A program made the position numbers and the translations under genes. From Aquabacterium sp. (GTDB lineage: Bacteria; Pseudomonadota; Gammaproteobacteria; Burkholderiales; Burkholderiaceae_C), in the NCBI GenBank assembly GCA_016185075.1, contig JACPOH010000171.1:1-34979 (forward strand): DNA of 34,979 bases, read 5' to 3'. Below the pieces are notes generated by a model, which had not been told where the DNA came from, ran no database searches, and was given only the letters and a program-made list of their open reading frames with translations. This document shows positions 1 through 7,852 of the stretch, piece by piece (position 1 is the stretch's first letter; each line of letters opens with the position of its first letter).

Positions 1-1
1 C

Positions 2-706
2 TACGGCAACGCCACCCAGGCCCGCCTGCGCGCCGAAGCCGTGGAGCGCGAACTCAACGAAGGCAAGTGGGAAACCGACCCCACCGTGATCGAACAGCTC
101 ACGCTGATGAACGCCAACGTGCTGCGCCAGGAAGACGAGCTCAACCAGCGCAAGGCCAGCAATGCCGCGGCCGCCATCGCCGTGGACAACGCCCGCGAGC
201 GCTACACCGACGTGCTCAAGGTCACGGTGCGCCGCTACCGCAAGAACATCATCGAGCTGGGCCAGCTGGCCGGTGTGGAAGTCAACGCCGAGCTGCCCCA
301 CCTCGATGGCGACGACACAGGCCTGCGTCAGGCCGAGCTCAAGGTGCACTTCAACTTCGACGGCAAGGGCAGCATTGGCCTGAACGACGGCGAAGCCTCA
401 GGTGGCCAGCAGGTGATCAAGTCCCTGATCCTGCTGGTGGGCCTGATGAAGGACGACGAGACCCCTGGCGGCTTCGTGTTCATCGACGAACCCTTCGCCC
501 ACCTGGACGTGCGCAACATCCAGCTGGTTGGCCACTTCCTGCGCAGCACGCGTGCGCAGTACGTGCTGACCACACCGATCACGCACAACGTCGAGGTGTT
601 CGAGCCGGCCGACGTCACCCTGGTCACGGCCAAGAAGCCCAAGGGCGCGCGCTGGGCGCCGCCGATCGGCGTGCTGCAGCGCCGCCCGCCGCCCGACGTG
701 ATCTGA
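2..706 (+). CDS. SMC-like ATP-binding protein, C-terminal part (5' end outside window)
   Basis: The frame is open from the first bases, so this is the C-terminal part (about 234 residues) of a larger protein. The first half is charged and helix-like with many Glu, Arg and Gln, as expected for the end of a coiled coil. It is followed by an ABC-type head: an S-G-G-Q signature (GEASGGQQ) and then a Walker B stretch (FVFIDEPFAHLD) with the catalytic Glu and D-loop. This order, with Walker A presumably far upstream beyond the window, is typical of SMC/Rad50/RecN-type ATPases acting on DNA. The exact subfamily cannot be named because the N-terminal half is missing. The gene ends 36 bases before the convergent M4 protease gene. 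Confidence 0.75.
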   Translation, partial: YGNATQARLRAEAVERELNEGKWETDPTVIEQLTLMNANVLRQEDELNQRKASNAAAAIAVDNARERYTDVLKVTVRRYRKNIIELGQLAGVEVNAELPHLDGDDTGLRQAELKVHFNFDGKGSIGLNDGEASGGQQVIKSLILLVGLMKDDETPGGFVFIDEPFAHLDVRNIQLVGHFLRSTRAQYVLTTPITHNVEVFEPADVTLVTAKKPKGARWAPPIGVLQRRPPPDVI

Positions 707-712
707 TGGCAC

Positions 713-729
713 GCCTGGCCGGGCCAGGC
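713..729. terminator. GC-rich hairpin between convergent genes
   Basis: A perfect 7-bp stem (GCCTGGC / GCCAGGC) with a CGG loop lies in the 36-base gap between the convergent stops of the SMC-like gene and the M4 protease gene. There is no T tract on either side, so it would be a weak intrinsic terminator in both directions. The assignment rests on position and symmetry only. Confidence 0.35.
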
Positions 730-742
730 GCCACCATCACGA

Positions 743-2365
743 TCAGTTCACCTTGACGGCTGTCCAGGCGGCAGCCACAGCCGCCACCTCATTGCTGCTG
801 GCGCCGTACAGATCGGTCGCGGCCTTGAGGGTGGCCTGACGGGCGCCCGCGTAATTGGTGTTCGAGGTCATGTACACCGTCAAGGCGCGGTACCAGATCT
901 TCTCGGCCTTCTGACGGCCGATACCCTGCACGCTCCCCTTGCCCGTGGCCACGCGGCTGTCGCCCGCGGCACAGGTGCGCGATGGTGAGCCGTTGGATGT
1001 GCCTTCGGCCAGCAGGTAATAGAAATGGTTGCCCAGGCCGGACGAATAGTGGACATCCAGCGAACCCATGTTGCTGTACCAGCAGTCGGCCGACTTGCCG
1101 TCATCGCTGGGGTTCATCATGTTGCGCAGGGCCGGCGAGCCCAAGGACGGGCCGGCAATCTTTTCGCCGATCAGGTAGTCCCCCGTGTCCACGCTGTTGG
1201 CCGCGTAGAACTCCACCATCGAGCCGAAGATGTCCGAGGTGGACTCGTTCAAGCCACCGGACTCGCCTGAATACGTCAGCCTGGCGGTCGTCGATGTCAC
1301 ACCATGCGACATCTCATGGCCCGCCACATCCAGCGCCACCAGGGACTTGAGCACCTTGCCATCCCCATCGCCATAGGTCATGCAAAAGCAGTTGTCCGTC
1401 CAGAAGGCGTTGTTGTAGTTGCTGCCGTAATGCACCCGGGAGTAGGCCTTCTTGCCCGTGTTGTCGATGCCATTGCGGCCATGCACCTTGGCAAAGTAAT
1501 CCCAGGTCGTCTGAAAGCCGAAGGCCGCGTCAGCCGCGGCGCTGTTGCGGTTGGCGGTGGTGCCATCACCGAACACGCCCGTGGTGCTGGTAGACGTCTT
1601 GCCCGAAGCCGGAATCACGAACAGCAGGAGGTTGGTATCGGTGCCATTGTTGACATCGGACACGTAGTGCCCACCGCGGCCGTTGTCGACCAGCGAGTAG
1701 GTGCCATTGCTCAGGCTGGCCTTGACGCCGACATCGCCACCATACAAGGTGCGCCCCGTCACGCCAACGTCGGCGGTGTGAACGTCATCCCACCTGTCAA
1801 GGATCTGGCCATTGCCCGCATTCACGATCAGGTGCATCTGGCTGGGTGTGCCATCGGCCTGGACCCCGTTGATGGTGACATCCCAGGCCAGCCGCGGCTG
1901 CGCCTCGCGTGCCCAGATGACCAGCTCCTTGTTGCCCATCTTGCCTTGCCGATGCGGGAAGGCGGCCAACGCGGCGCGCATGGCTTCGGCGGCACCGCGG
2001 ATCGGGTTGATGTCCAGCGCGGCGGCACGGTGCCACGTGCGGCTGATGCCCTGGTGGCCCGCTTGCGGGTGGCCATGCACCACCGCATCGCCGCCGATCA
2101 CGCGCAGGCCCTTGTAGCGGCGTGCCATCCGAACGTGCTCGGTGCCGTCGGCATCGACGATCAGGTCCACCGCTTCGAAGGCGTCATCGCTGGACACATG
2201 CTCGCTGGCGGCCGCAGCGGCGCGGGCCATCGCCTGCCCGCTCAAGGCATTCAAGGCGCGCAACACCGCAGGGCGATCCGGCGCGGGCTGGCCGGCCCAG
2301 GCCGGCAAGGCGGCCCCGCAGATCACGGCCACGCTCCAGCTCAACAGACGCTTTTGGTACTTCAT
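743..2365 (-). CDS. Secreted thermolysin-like M4 metalloprotease
   Basis: This 540-residue preproprotein belongs to the M4 (thermolysin/elastase LasB) family of secreted zinc endopeptidases. Residues 1-24 form a Sec signal peptide ending AWA. A propeptide of roughly 180 residues (FTP/PepSY-type region) precedes the catalytic domain. The zinc motif HEMSH is at 350-354, with ligands H350 and H354 and catalytic E351. The third ligand E374 lies in GGLNESTSD, and the proton-donor His is H439 in DVHYSSG. The protein ends soon after the C-terminal helical lobe, with no extra PPC domain. Paired cysteines in the mature part fit an exported protein. M4 proteases of this kind are classical type II secretion substrates in gammaproteobacteria, and a gsp locus lies 20 kb away. 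The upstream AAGGG is a weak ribosome binding site. Confidence 0.93.
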   Translation of the reverse strand: MKYQKRLLSWSVAVICGAALPAWAGQPAPDRPAVLRALNALSGQAMARAAAAASEHVSSDDAFEAVDLIVDADGTEHVRMARRYKGLRVIGGDAVVHGHPQAGHQGISRTWHRAAALDINPIRGAAEAMRAALAAFPHRQGKMGNKELVIWAREAQPRLAWDVTINGVQADGTPSQMHLIVNAGNGQILDRWDDVHTADVGVTGRTLYGGDVGVKASLSNGTYSLVDNGRGGHYVSDVNNGTDTNLLLFVIPASGKTSTSTTGVFGDGTTANRNSAAADAAFGFQTTWDYFAKVHGRNGIDNTGKKAYSRVHYGSNYNNAFWTDNCFCMTYGDGDGKVLKSLVALDVAGHEMSHGVTSTTARLTYSGESGGLNESTSDIFGSMVEFYAANSVDTGDYLIGEKIAGPSLGSPALRNMMNPSDDGKSADCWYSNMGSLDVHYSSGLGNHFYYLLAEGTSNGSPSRTCAAGDSRVATGKGSVQGIGRQKAEKIWYRALTVYMTSNTNYAGARQATLKAATDLYGASSNEVAAVAAAWTAVKVN

Positions 2366-2708
2366 ACATAACCCTTTTCGACTACATTGGCCACCCCTCC
2401 AATCGGGCAGCCAACACAGGCGGCCATGGTAGGGATCCAGCGCGTTGCCGCCATTCGGTAAGCCCCCCTGCTCCGTCTCCCTAGAAGACAGGGCGAAATG
2501 TCATCGCGTTGACATCCCCATGCCGGTGGGCTCGCTATAAGTCAGACAGGGGCCACCGCCCATTCGGCTTCGGTCGTGATGCAAATCACGCCAACTAACC
2601 TGAAATGACTAGGTGCTTGCCCGAAAACGTCCAGCGCCCGACAAAGCCACGACAGCCGTCGCCAGACACTCGCGCACCAACTTGATCAAAGTCGTTCCGG
2701 AGTTGTCG
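2366..2708. other. Divergent intergenic region (343 bases)
   Basis: This is the shared upstream region of the M4 protease (minus) and the metallohydrolase operon (plus). I see a TTGACA at 2509-2514 and a TATAAG at 2536-2541, but the 21-base spacer is too long for a confident sigma-70 promoter. A 16-base palindrome resembling a CRP/FNR-family site is at 2575-2590 and is listed separately. An open frame runs into the metallohydrolase from 2613, but it lacks a good ribosome binding site and its N-terminus does not resemble a signal peptide. No other gene is seen. Confidence 0.6.
2575..2590. promoter_or_regulatory. Candidate CRP/FNR-family operator
   Basis: CGTGAT-GCAA-ATCACG is a perfect inverted repeat containing GTGA-N6-TCAC, the core of CRP-type sites. 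It lies between the divergent M4 protease and metallohydrolase genes, about 120 bases before the latter's start. Which gene it controls, and which regulator binds, cannot be told from the sequence. Confidence 0.45.
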
Positions 2709-4961
2709 ATGTCGTCCAAGAACAAGCTCACTGCCAAAGCCACGACCCTGGCCGCCATGCTGCTGTGCTCGGCCCATGCCCACGCGGGCCTTTTTTCCGT
2801 GTTCACCAACCCCCAGGCGACGCTGGGCAACCTGCTGGGCACCTCAGCCTCGCCAGCCGAACCGGCCACGGTCCATCAATTTGCCAACGGTTGTTATGCC
2901 GCCAAGGTCGGCGGCGGCTTTCTGCGGCCTGGCCCTCTGGGGCAGGCCTACCTGGCCAACGGCGGCAGCGCCAACGATGGCACCCCCTTTTTCATGAAGC
3001 CCACCGGCCTGGGCTCCTACATGCTGTACGACAGCAGCGCGCAGTACCTGCACGCTGGCCTGCTGATGACACGCACCAAGGACCTGTCTGACAACGTCGA
3101 GTGGCGACTCGACCCGGTGAGCGGCCAGGCGGGCACCTTCCAGCTGTACTCGCCGGCTACGAAGATGTGGCTCAACCGATCGCCATTGGGCACCATCAGC
3201 CAGACCCCTCTGCAGAGCCTGGCCGCCAGCGTGCAGTTCGTGCCCAGGCAGGGCTGCCTGCCCTACCCCGAGCTGAGCACCAACTCGACGGGCGTGGTCA
3301 AACCCAAGCAGTGGGAAGATGGCAGCGTCTACGGCATCGCCGACTCGCACAACCACATGTTCTCCAGCGACCTGTTCGGTGGTTCGATCATGCACGGCGA
3401 GGTCTACCACAAGCTGGGCGTGACCAAGGCGCTGGACGACTGCAACAAGACCCACGGCGACAACGGCTGGCACGACGTCATGGCCAGCAGCACCGGCGCG
3501 GGTGCCGAAGACATCCTGGGCATCTTCTACCGCAAGCCACGCCACAAGACCGATGGCTACCCGACCTTCACCGATTGGCCCAAGCGCGACACCATCACGC
3601 ACAACGTGAGCTACTACAAGTGGGTGGAGCGCGCCTACCAGGGCGGCCTGCGCTTCATGAACGTCTCGCTGACCACGAACAACGTGATCTGCGACATCTA
3701 CAAAGGCCTGATCGGCACACTGGACCCGACCTATCGCTCCGGCTCCTGCAACGACATGGACAACCTCGACATCGGCATCGCGCGCGTCAAGGGCCTGCAG
3801 GACTACATCGATGCGCAAAGCGGTGGCCCCGGCAAGGGCTGGTTCCGCATCGTGTACTCGCCCCAGGAAGCGCGTGATGTGATCAACCAGGGCAAGATGG
3901 CCGCCATCATCGGCCTGGAGAACTCCAACCTGTTCAACTGCCTGGACACCAACCCGCTGTGCACCAAGGAGTACATCGCCCGCAAGGTCGATGAGTACTA
4001 CAAGAAGGGCGTGCGCACGATGTTCACCATCCACAAGTTCGACAACGCCTTCGGCTCGCCCAACGTGGATGGCGGCACGCTGATCAATGTGGGCAACTTC
4101 ATCGAGAACGGCCGTTTCTTCAACATGGAAACGTGCGAGTCCCCGCTGGTCAACGGCGGCACCTACCATGAAGCCAACATCACCGACCTGCTCGGCGGCG
4201 TGCCCGCTGGCGTCAAGGTGGCGGTGTCCAGCTCGGTCAAGGCCGCCTTGGGGCCCAACAACATCATCAGCAAGGCCATCGACGGCGCCATCATTTACCA
4301 GGACCCACCCAAGGGCTACTCGCACTGCAATGCCGGCACGCTGACTTCCAAGGGTGCCTTCCTGCAGGTGGAAATGATGAAGCGCGGCATGATCCTGGAG
4401 GCCGACCACCTGTCGCCCAAGGCCTATGACGTCTTCCTGGGCATCGCCCGCGCCTACGACTACCCCTTTGTCTTCAGCCATGCCTTGACGCACCAGCAGG
4501 CTCGTGGCTTCGACACCTGGAAGGAGCCTTTGGCGCTTGGCGGTGCGGCCTACCCCATGCTGACGGAAAACAGCGTGGGGCGCATCGACACGATCCGCCA
4601 GCATGCGGCACAGCGCCGGGCCATGGGTGCCTTCGAAGCGGTGGGCTGGGGCTCGGACAACAACGGCATGGTGGGCCTGCCCAATGCCTGCGGGCAGGAC
4701 GCCGGCGGCAAATGTACGCCCGTGACCTACCCCTTCAAGTCCCTGGACGGCCAGATCACCTTTGACAAGATGGTGATGGGCAAGCGCACGGTGGACTACA
4801 ACAAGGAAGGCATGTCCACCATTGGCCAGTTGCCCGAGTACATCGAAGAAATGCGCCTCAATGGCGCCACCGATGCCGACATGGCCGCCCTGTTCCGCTC
4901 CGCCGAAGGCTACATCCGCACCTGGGAGCGCTCGCTGCAACGTGCCGCCACCATTCGCTGA
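2709..4961 (+). CDS. Exported metal-dependent hydrolase, amidohydrolase / M19 dipeptidase-like
   Basis: This protein has 750 residues from the ATG at 2709, chosen because GGAG sits 7 bases upstream and because it places a Sec signal peptide (cleavage after AHAHA, near residue 18) at the N-terminus. An earlier in-frame start at 2613 adds 32 residues that hide the signal. Residues 20-205 are a beta-rich region of unknown type. A TIM-barrel metallohydrolase domain follows, with an HxH motif in DSHNHM (H214, H216), E404 in IGLENS, H591 and H595 in FSHALTH, and D650 in GWGSDNNG. This set resembles the amidohydrolase superfamily and membrane dipeptidases, which bind one or two divalent metals. Several Cys residues fit periplasmic folding. 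The substrate is unknown. Its stop overlaps the next start (TGATG), so it is probably translated together with the DUF3299 and ABC transporter genes. Confidence 0.75.
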   Translation: MSSKNKLTAKATTLAAMLLCSAHAHAGLFSVFTNPQATLGNLLGTSASPAEPATVHQFANGCYAAKVGGGFLRPGPLGQAYLANGGSANDGTPFFMKPTGLGSYMLYDSSAQYLHAGLLMTRTKDLSDNVEWRLDPVSGQAGTFQLYSPATKMWLNRSPLGTISQTPLQSLAASVQFVPRQGCLPYPELSTNSTGVVKPKQWEDGSVYGIADSHNHMFSSDLFGGSIMHGEVYHKLGVTKALDDCNKTHGDNGWHDVMASSTGAGAEDILGIFYRKPRHKTDGYPTFTDWPKRDTITHNVSYYKWVERAYQGGLRFMNVSLTTNNVICDIYKGLIGTLDPTYRSGSCNDMDNLDIGIARVKGLQDYIDAQSGGPGKGWFRIVYSPQEARDVINQGKMAAIIGLENSNLFNCLDTNPLCTKEYIARKVDEYYKKGVRTMFTIHKFDNAFGSPNVDGGTLINVGNFIENGRFFNMETCESPLVNGGTYHEANITDLLGGVPAGVKVAVSSSVKAALGPNNIISKAIDGAIIYQDPPKGYSHCNAGTLTSKGAFLQVEMMKRGMILEADHLSPKAYDVFLGIARAYDYPFVFSHALTHQQARGFDTWKEPLALGGAAYPMLTENSVGRIDTIRQHAAQRRAMGAFEAVGWGSDNNGMVGLPNACGQDAGGKCTPVTYPFKSLDGQITFDKMVMGKRTVDYNKEGMSTIGQLPEYIEEMRLNGATDADMAALFRSAEGYIRTWERSLQRAATIR

Positions 4962-5620
4962 TGAACGGCATGTGCTTGTCCAGGCGCTCAGCCCTGGCGG
5001 CTTTGCTGCTGGGGCTGACGATGGGGGCCGCGCAGGCCGCCCCCGAGCCCTACGCCCTGAAATGGGCTGAACTCCAGCCCGATGCGCCTGCACTGCGCCA
5101 GACGCTGGTGGCCATGAGCCCGGCCCAGAAGGAGCGCCTGATGCGCGCCCTGCAGCAACGCGAGTTGCAGCGCCAGCTCGACACGGGGCGCCTCAGCACC
5201 GACGCCCTCCCCGCGACACAGGCTGCACTCATGCAGGAGGACCTGCGAGACCTGGCCCCCTTGCTCAAGGACATCACCGCGTTCGAGGCGCGTCGATCCA
5301 GGGAGATGAACCCGGCCAGGCAGGACCAGCTCGTCTCCTTGCGCGGCTACCTGCTGCCCATGCGCATGAAAGACAACAAGGTCACCGAGTTCCTGCTGGT
5401 GCCCACAGCCGGGGCCTGCATCCACGCGCCGCCGCCACCCATCAACCAGATGGTGGTGGTGAGCTATCCCGCAGGCTGGCCCCTGGGGGACCTGGCCGAC
5501 CCCGTCACCGTGGCGGGCAAGCTGAGCATAGGCCGAACGCGCGCCAGGCTCGCGCTGTCTGACGGGACCAGTGACGTTGAAGCCGGCTACACGCTGGCCG
5601 CCGACCTCGTCCGCCCCTGA
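4961..5620 (+). CDS. DUF3299-family exported protein
   Basis: This 219-residue protein has an N-terminal signal (about residues 1-26, ending AQA) that contains SRRSALAALLLG. That motif may direct it to Tat or Sec. A Gln/Arg/Leu-rich helical segment follows. The DUF3299 core starts near residue 120 with SLRGYLLP and continues to EFLLVP, then CIHAPPPPINQMV near 146-158. This Cys-His-Pro-rich motif is the family hallmark. The biochemical role is not established. Genes of this family are often found beside MacB/LolCDE-like ABC exporters, as here, where it starts inside the stop of the metallohydrolase gene and ends 2 bases before the ATPase. It is probably a periplasmic partner of the transporter, possibly in metal handling; that is inference. 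Confidence 0.75.
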   Translation: MNGMCLSRRSALAALLLGLTMGAAQAAPEPYALKWAELQPDAPALRQTLVAMSPAQKERLMRALQQRELQRQLDTGRLSTDALPATQAALMQEDLRDLAPLLKDITAFEARRSREMNPARQDQLVSLRGYLLPMRMKDNKVTEFLLVPTAGACIHAPPPPINQMVVVSYPAGWPLGDLADPVTVAGKLSIGRTRARLALSDGTSDVEAGYTLAADLVRP

Positions 5621-5622
5621 CC

Positions 5623-6309
5623 ATGCGAACCGACAGGCCTGCACCTTTGGTGGAACTCAGCTCGCTTCGCCACACCTGGCCGGGGCAGGCCGCCCCCACG
5701 CTGGACATCCCACAACTGCACATCGCCCCCGGTGAGCGCGTCTTCCTGCATGGCCCCAGCGGTTGCGGCAAGAGCACCCTGCTCTCCCTGATCACGGGCA
5801 TGCGCCCGGCCCAGAGCGGGCGGGTCAGCGTGCTGGGGCAGGACCTCGGCGCACTCAGCCCCGCACAACGCGATCGCTTCCGCGCAGACCACATCGGCTA
5901 CGTCTTTCAGCAATTCAACCTGCTGCCTTACCTGTCCGTGCTGGACAACGTGACCCTGTCTGCCCGCTTCTCTGCCCTGCGCCGTCAACGCGCTCGCACA
6001 TCGCCACAGCACACCAGCGCCCTGCTGACCCGCCTGGGCCTGAGCGAGTTGCAAACGCGCCCCGTGCACAGCCTGTCGGTGGGACAACAGCAGCGCGTGG
6101 CCCTGGCCCGCGCGCTCATGGGCCATCCCGAGCTGATCGTGGCCGACGAACCGACCTCCGCCCTGGATGACGACCATCGGGATGCTTTCATGGCCCTGCT
6201 GATCCAATGCGCCGAAGCCCAGGGTGCCAGCGTGCTGATGGTCAGCCACGACGACGCGCTGGCCCGGCACTTTCACCGCCAGATCAGCCTGGCCCGCCCC
6301 CATGCTTGA
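5623..6309 (+). CDS. ABC transporter ATPase, LolD/MacB type
   Basis: This 228-residue nucleotide-binding subunit has all motifs intact: Walker A GPSGCGKST with K50, Q-loop VFQQFNLLPYLSV, signature LSVGQQQRVALARAL (SVGQQ in place of SGGQ, within the normal LolD range), Walker B IVADEPTSALD with D175 and catalytic E176, and H-loop MVSHDD with H209. The DEPTSALD and QQFNLLP forms are typical of the MacB/LolD/FtsE class, which drive mechanotransmission rather than classical import. It starts 2 bases after the DUF3299 stop and overlaps the permease start by 8 bases, so the three are certainly one transcription unit. Confidence 0.9.
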   Translation: MRTDRPAPLVELSSLRHTWPGQAAPTLDIPQLHIAPGERVFLHGPSGCGKSTLLSLITGMRPAQSGRVSVLGQDLGALSPAQRDRFRADHIGYVFQQFNLLPYLSVLDNVTLSARFSALRRQRARTSPQHTSALLTRLGLSELQTRPVHSLSVGQQQRVALARALMGHPELIVADEPTSALDDDHRDAFMALLIQCAEAQGASVLMVSHDDALARHFHRQISLARPHA

Positions 6310-7573
6310 GATGGCGCTGGCCAGCCTGCTCAGCCGCCGCCTGACCGTGGCCCTGAGCACCTTGACGGTGGCACTGGCCACCCTGCTGCTGCTCGGGGTC
6401 GAGCGCGTGCGCACCGAAACGCGCACCAGCTTTGCCCAGACCATCAGCGGCACCGACCTCATCGTCGGCCCGCGCACGGGCGGCATGCAACTGCTGCTGA
6501 CCAGCGTCTTCCACATCGGCAACGGCCCGGACTCGGGGGTGAGTTGGGCCAGCTATGAACGCTGGGGGCAAGATGCCCGCGTGGCCTGGCGCGTGCCCAT
6601 CGCGCTGGGCGACAGCCACCAGGGCTTCACCGTGGTCGGCACCACACCCGGCTATTTCACCCACCTGCGTTACGGCGAGGGACAAGCCCTGCGCATGGCC
6701 CAGGGGGCCTCTTTCCAGCAGGCCCACGACGTGGTGCTGGGTGCGCAGGTCGCGCGCCAGTTGGGCTACCGCCTGGGCGACAAGCTGACCCTGAGCCATG
6801 GCGCAGCCCGGGCACACCATGACGGCGACGAGGCCCCACACGAGGATGAACACGATCACGCCCAGCACCCCTTCGTGGTGACGGGCATCCTGGCGCCCAC
6901 CGGCACACCCATCGACCGAACCCTGCACGTCAGCCTCGATGCCCTGACCCGCATCCACGAAGGCTGGGAATCCGGCAGCGCCTCCCTGCTGGCGCAGACG
7001 GGCGTGCTGGCCGCCGCGCAAGACACCGCCACCGCGCCCCCCACACGCATCAGCGCCTTTCTCGTCGGCCTGCATCAACCCACCGCCATCCTGGGCTACC
7101 AGCGCGCGGTCAACCAGTTCCAGGGCGAGGCCCTGCAAGCGGTCATGCCCGGCGTCGCCCTGGCCGAGTTGTGGCAACTCATGGCCCTGGCCGAACAGGC
7201 CTTGCGGGTGCTGTCTGGCTTCGTCATGTTGATGGGCCTGCTGGGCATGCTGGCCGCCCTGCTCACGGGCCTGAACGAACGCCGCCAGGAAATGGCCATC
7301 CTGCGTGCCGTCGGCGCACAACCCAGGCACATCGCGGCCTTGCTCATGGGCGAGACCACCACGCTCGTCTCACTGGGGATCGCCTGTGGCCTGGCCGGCC
7401 TGTACGCCTGCATCCTGACGCTGGCACCCTGGCTGCGCAGCAGCTACGGGCTGGACCTGCCCGTGCGTGCCCCGACACCGACCGAGTGGCAACTCATGGG
7501 CGGCACGCTGATCGCCGGCGCCTTGATCGGCCTGCTGCCAGCCTGGCGTGCCTGCCGCCTGACCAGCCCATAG
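6302..7573 (+). CDS. ABC transporter permease, FtsX/MacB-like, with His-rich periplasmic segment
   Basis: This 423-residue permease has the MacB/LolCE topology: one transmembrane helix at about 14-34, a large periplasmic domain (about 40-285), then three helices at about 296-322, 340-370 and 395-415. The sequence ALLTGLNERRQEMAILRAVGA is the FtsX-domain coupling motif between the second and third helices. Within the periplasmic domain, residues 166-189 hold seven His and six Asp/Glu residues, including HEDEHDH, which looks like a metal-binding loop and is not part of the usual MacB fold. The start codon overlaps the ATPase stop (ATGCTTGA). With DUF3299 and the ATPase it forms a likely homodimeric exporter or extractor. 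Zinc or another metal is a reasonable guess; the substrate is not shown. Confidence 0.85.
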   Translation: MLEMALASLLSRRLTVALSTLTVALATLLLLGVERVRTETRTSFAQTISGTDLIVGPRTGGMQLLLTSVFHIGNGPDSGVSWASYERWGQDARVAWRVPIALGDSHQGFTVVGTTPGYFTHLRYGEGQALRMAQGASFQQAHDVVLGAQVARQLGYRLGDKLTLSHGAARAHHDGDEAPHEDEHDHAQHPFVVTGILAPTGTPIDRTLHVSLDALTRIHEGWESGSASLLAQTGVLAAAQDTATAPPTRISAFLVGLHQPTAILGYQRAVNQFQGEALQAVMPGVALAELWQLMALAEQALRVLSGFVMLMGLLGMLAALLTGLNERRQEMAILRAVGAQPRHIAALLMGETTTLVSLGIACGLAGLYACILTLAPWLRSSYGLDLPVRAPTPTEWQLMGGTLIAGALIGLLPAWRACRLTSP

Positions 7574-7751
7574 GCCCGAAGGCGGCATCGAGGGCATGAA
7601 AACGCGGGCCAGCGCGGCTGGCGCACCCAACACACCGAACACACCCAAACGGCCAAACATTAACTTTGTCGGCCAAACGACGACTCGGGATTACCCGACG
7701 CGCATTACACGCCAAGCGTCATCGCCTTGACACTTTCACCCCCCTTGGCTT

Positions 7752-7808
7752 AGGGGTGACCGGGTCCGAGCGGAGGCTAACCCACCCCCTGAAAAAAACA
7801 CCGTGTTT
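7752..7808 (+). promoter_or_regulatory. Possible structured leader upstream of the esterase gene
   Basis: In the 279-base gap 7574-7852, AGGGGTG (7752-7758) can pair with CACCCCCT (7783-7790), leaving one bulged C. A second inverted repeat AAACAC-C-GTGTTT follows at 7796-7808. A TTGACA at 7727-7732 lies just upstream but has no good -10 at the right distance. A further hairpin (GCCAGC/GCTGGC, 7608-7622) lies soon after the permease stop and may end the upstream operon. These are symmetry observations only; no known riboswitch class is recognised. Confidence 0.22.
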
Positions 7809-7852
7809 CAGACTGCCTCACATGGTCCACACAACCCGTTGATGGAGTCAAC

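Noticed and set aside
2509-2541. TTGACA and TATAAG as a sigma-70 promoter
   Set aside because: The spacer is 21 bases, outside the usual 16-19, so it is not listed as a promoter.
2844-5093. 749-codon minus-strand frame opposite the metallohydrolase
   Set aside because: The plus strand encodes a signal peptide and ordered metal motifs; the minus frame is compositionally a shadow.
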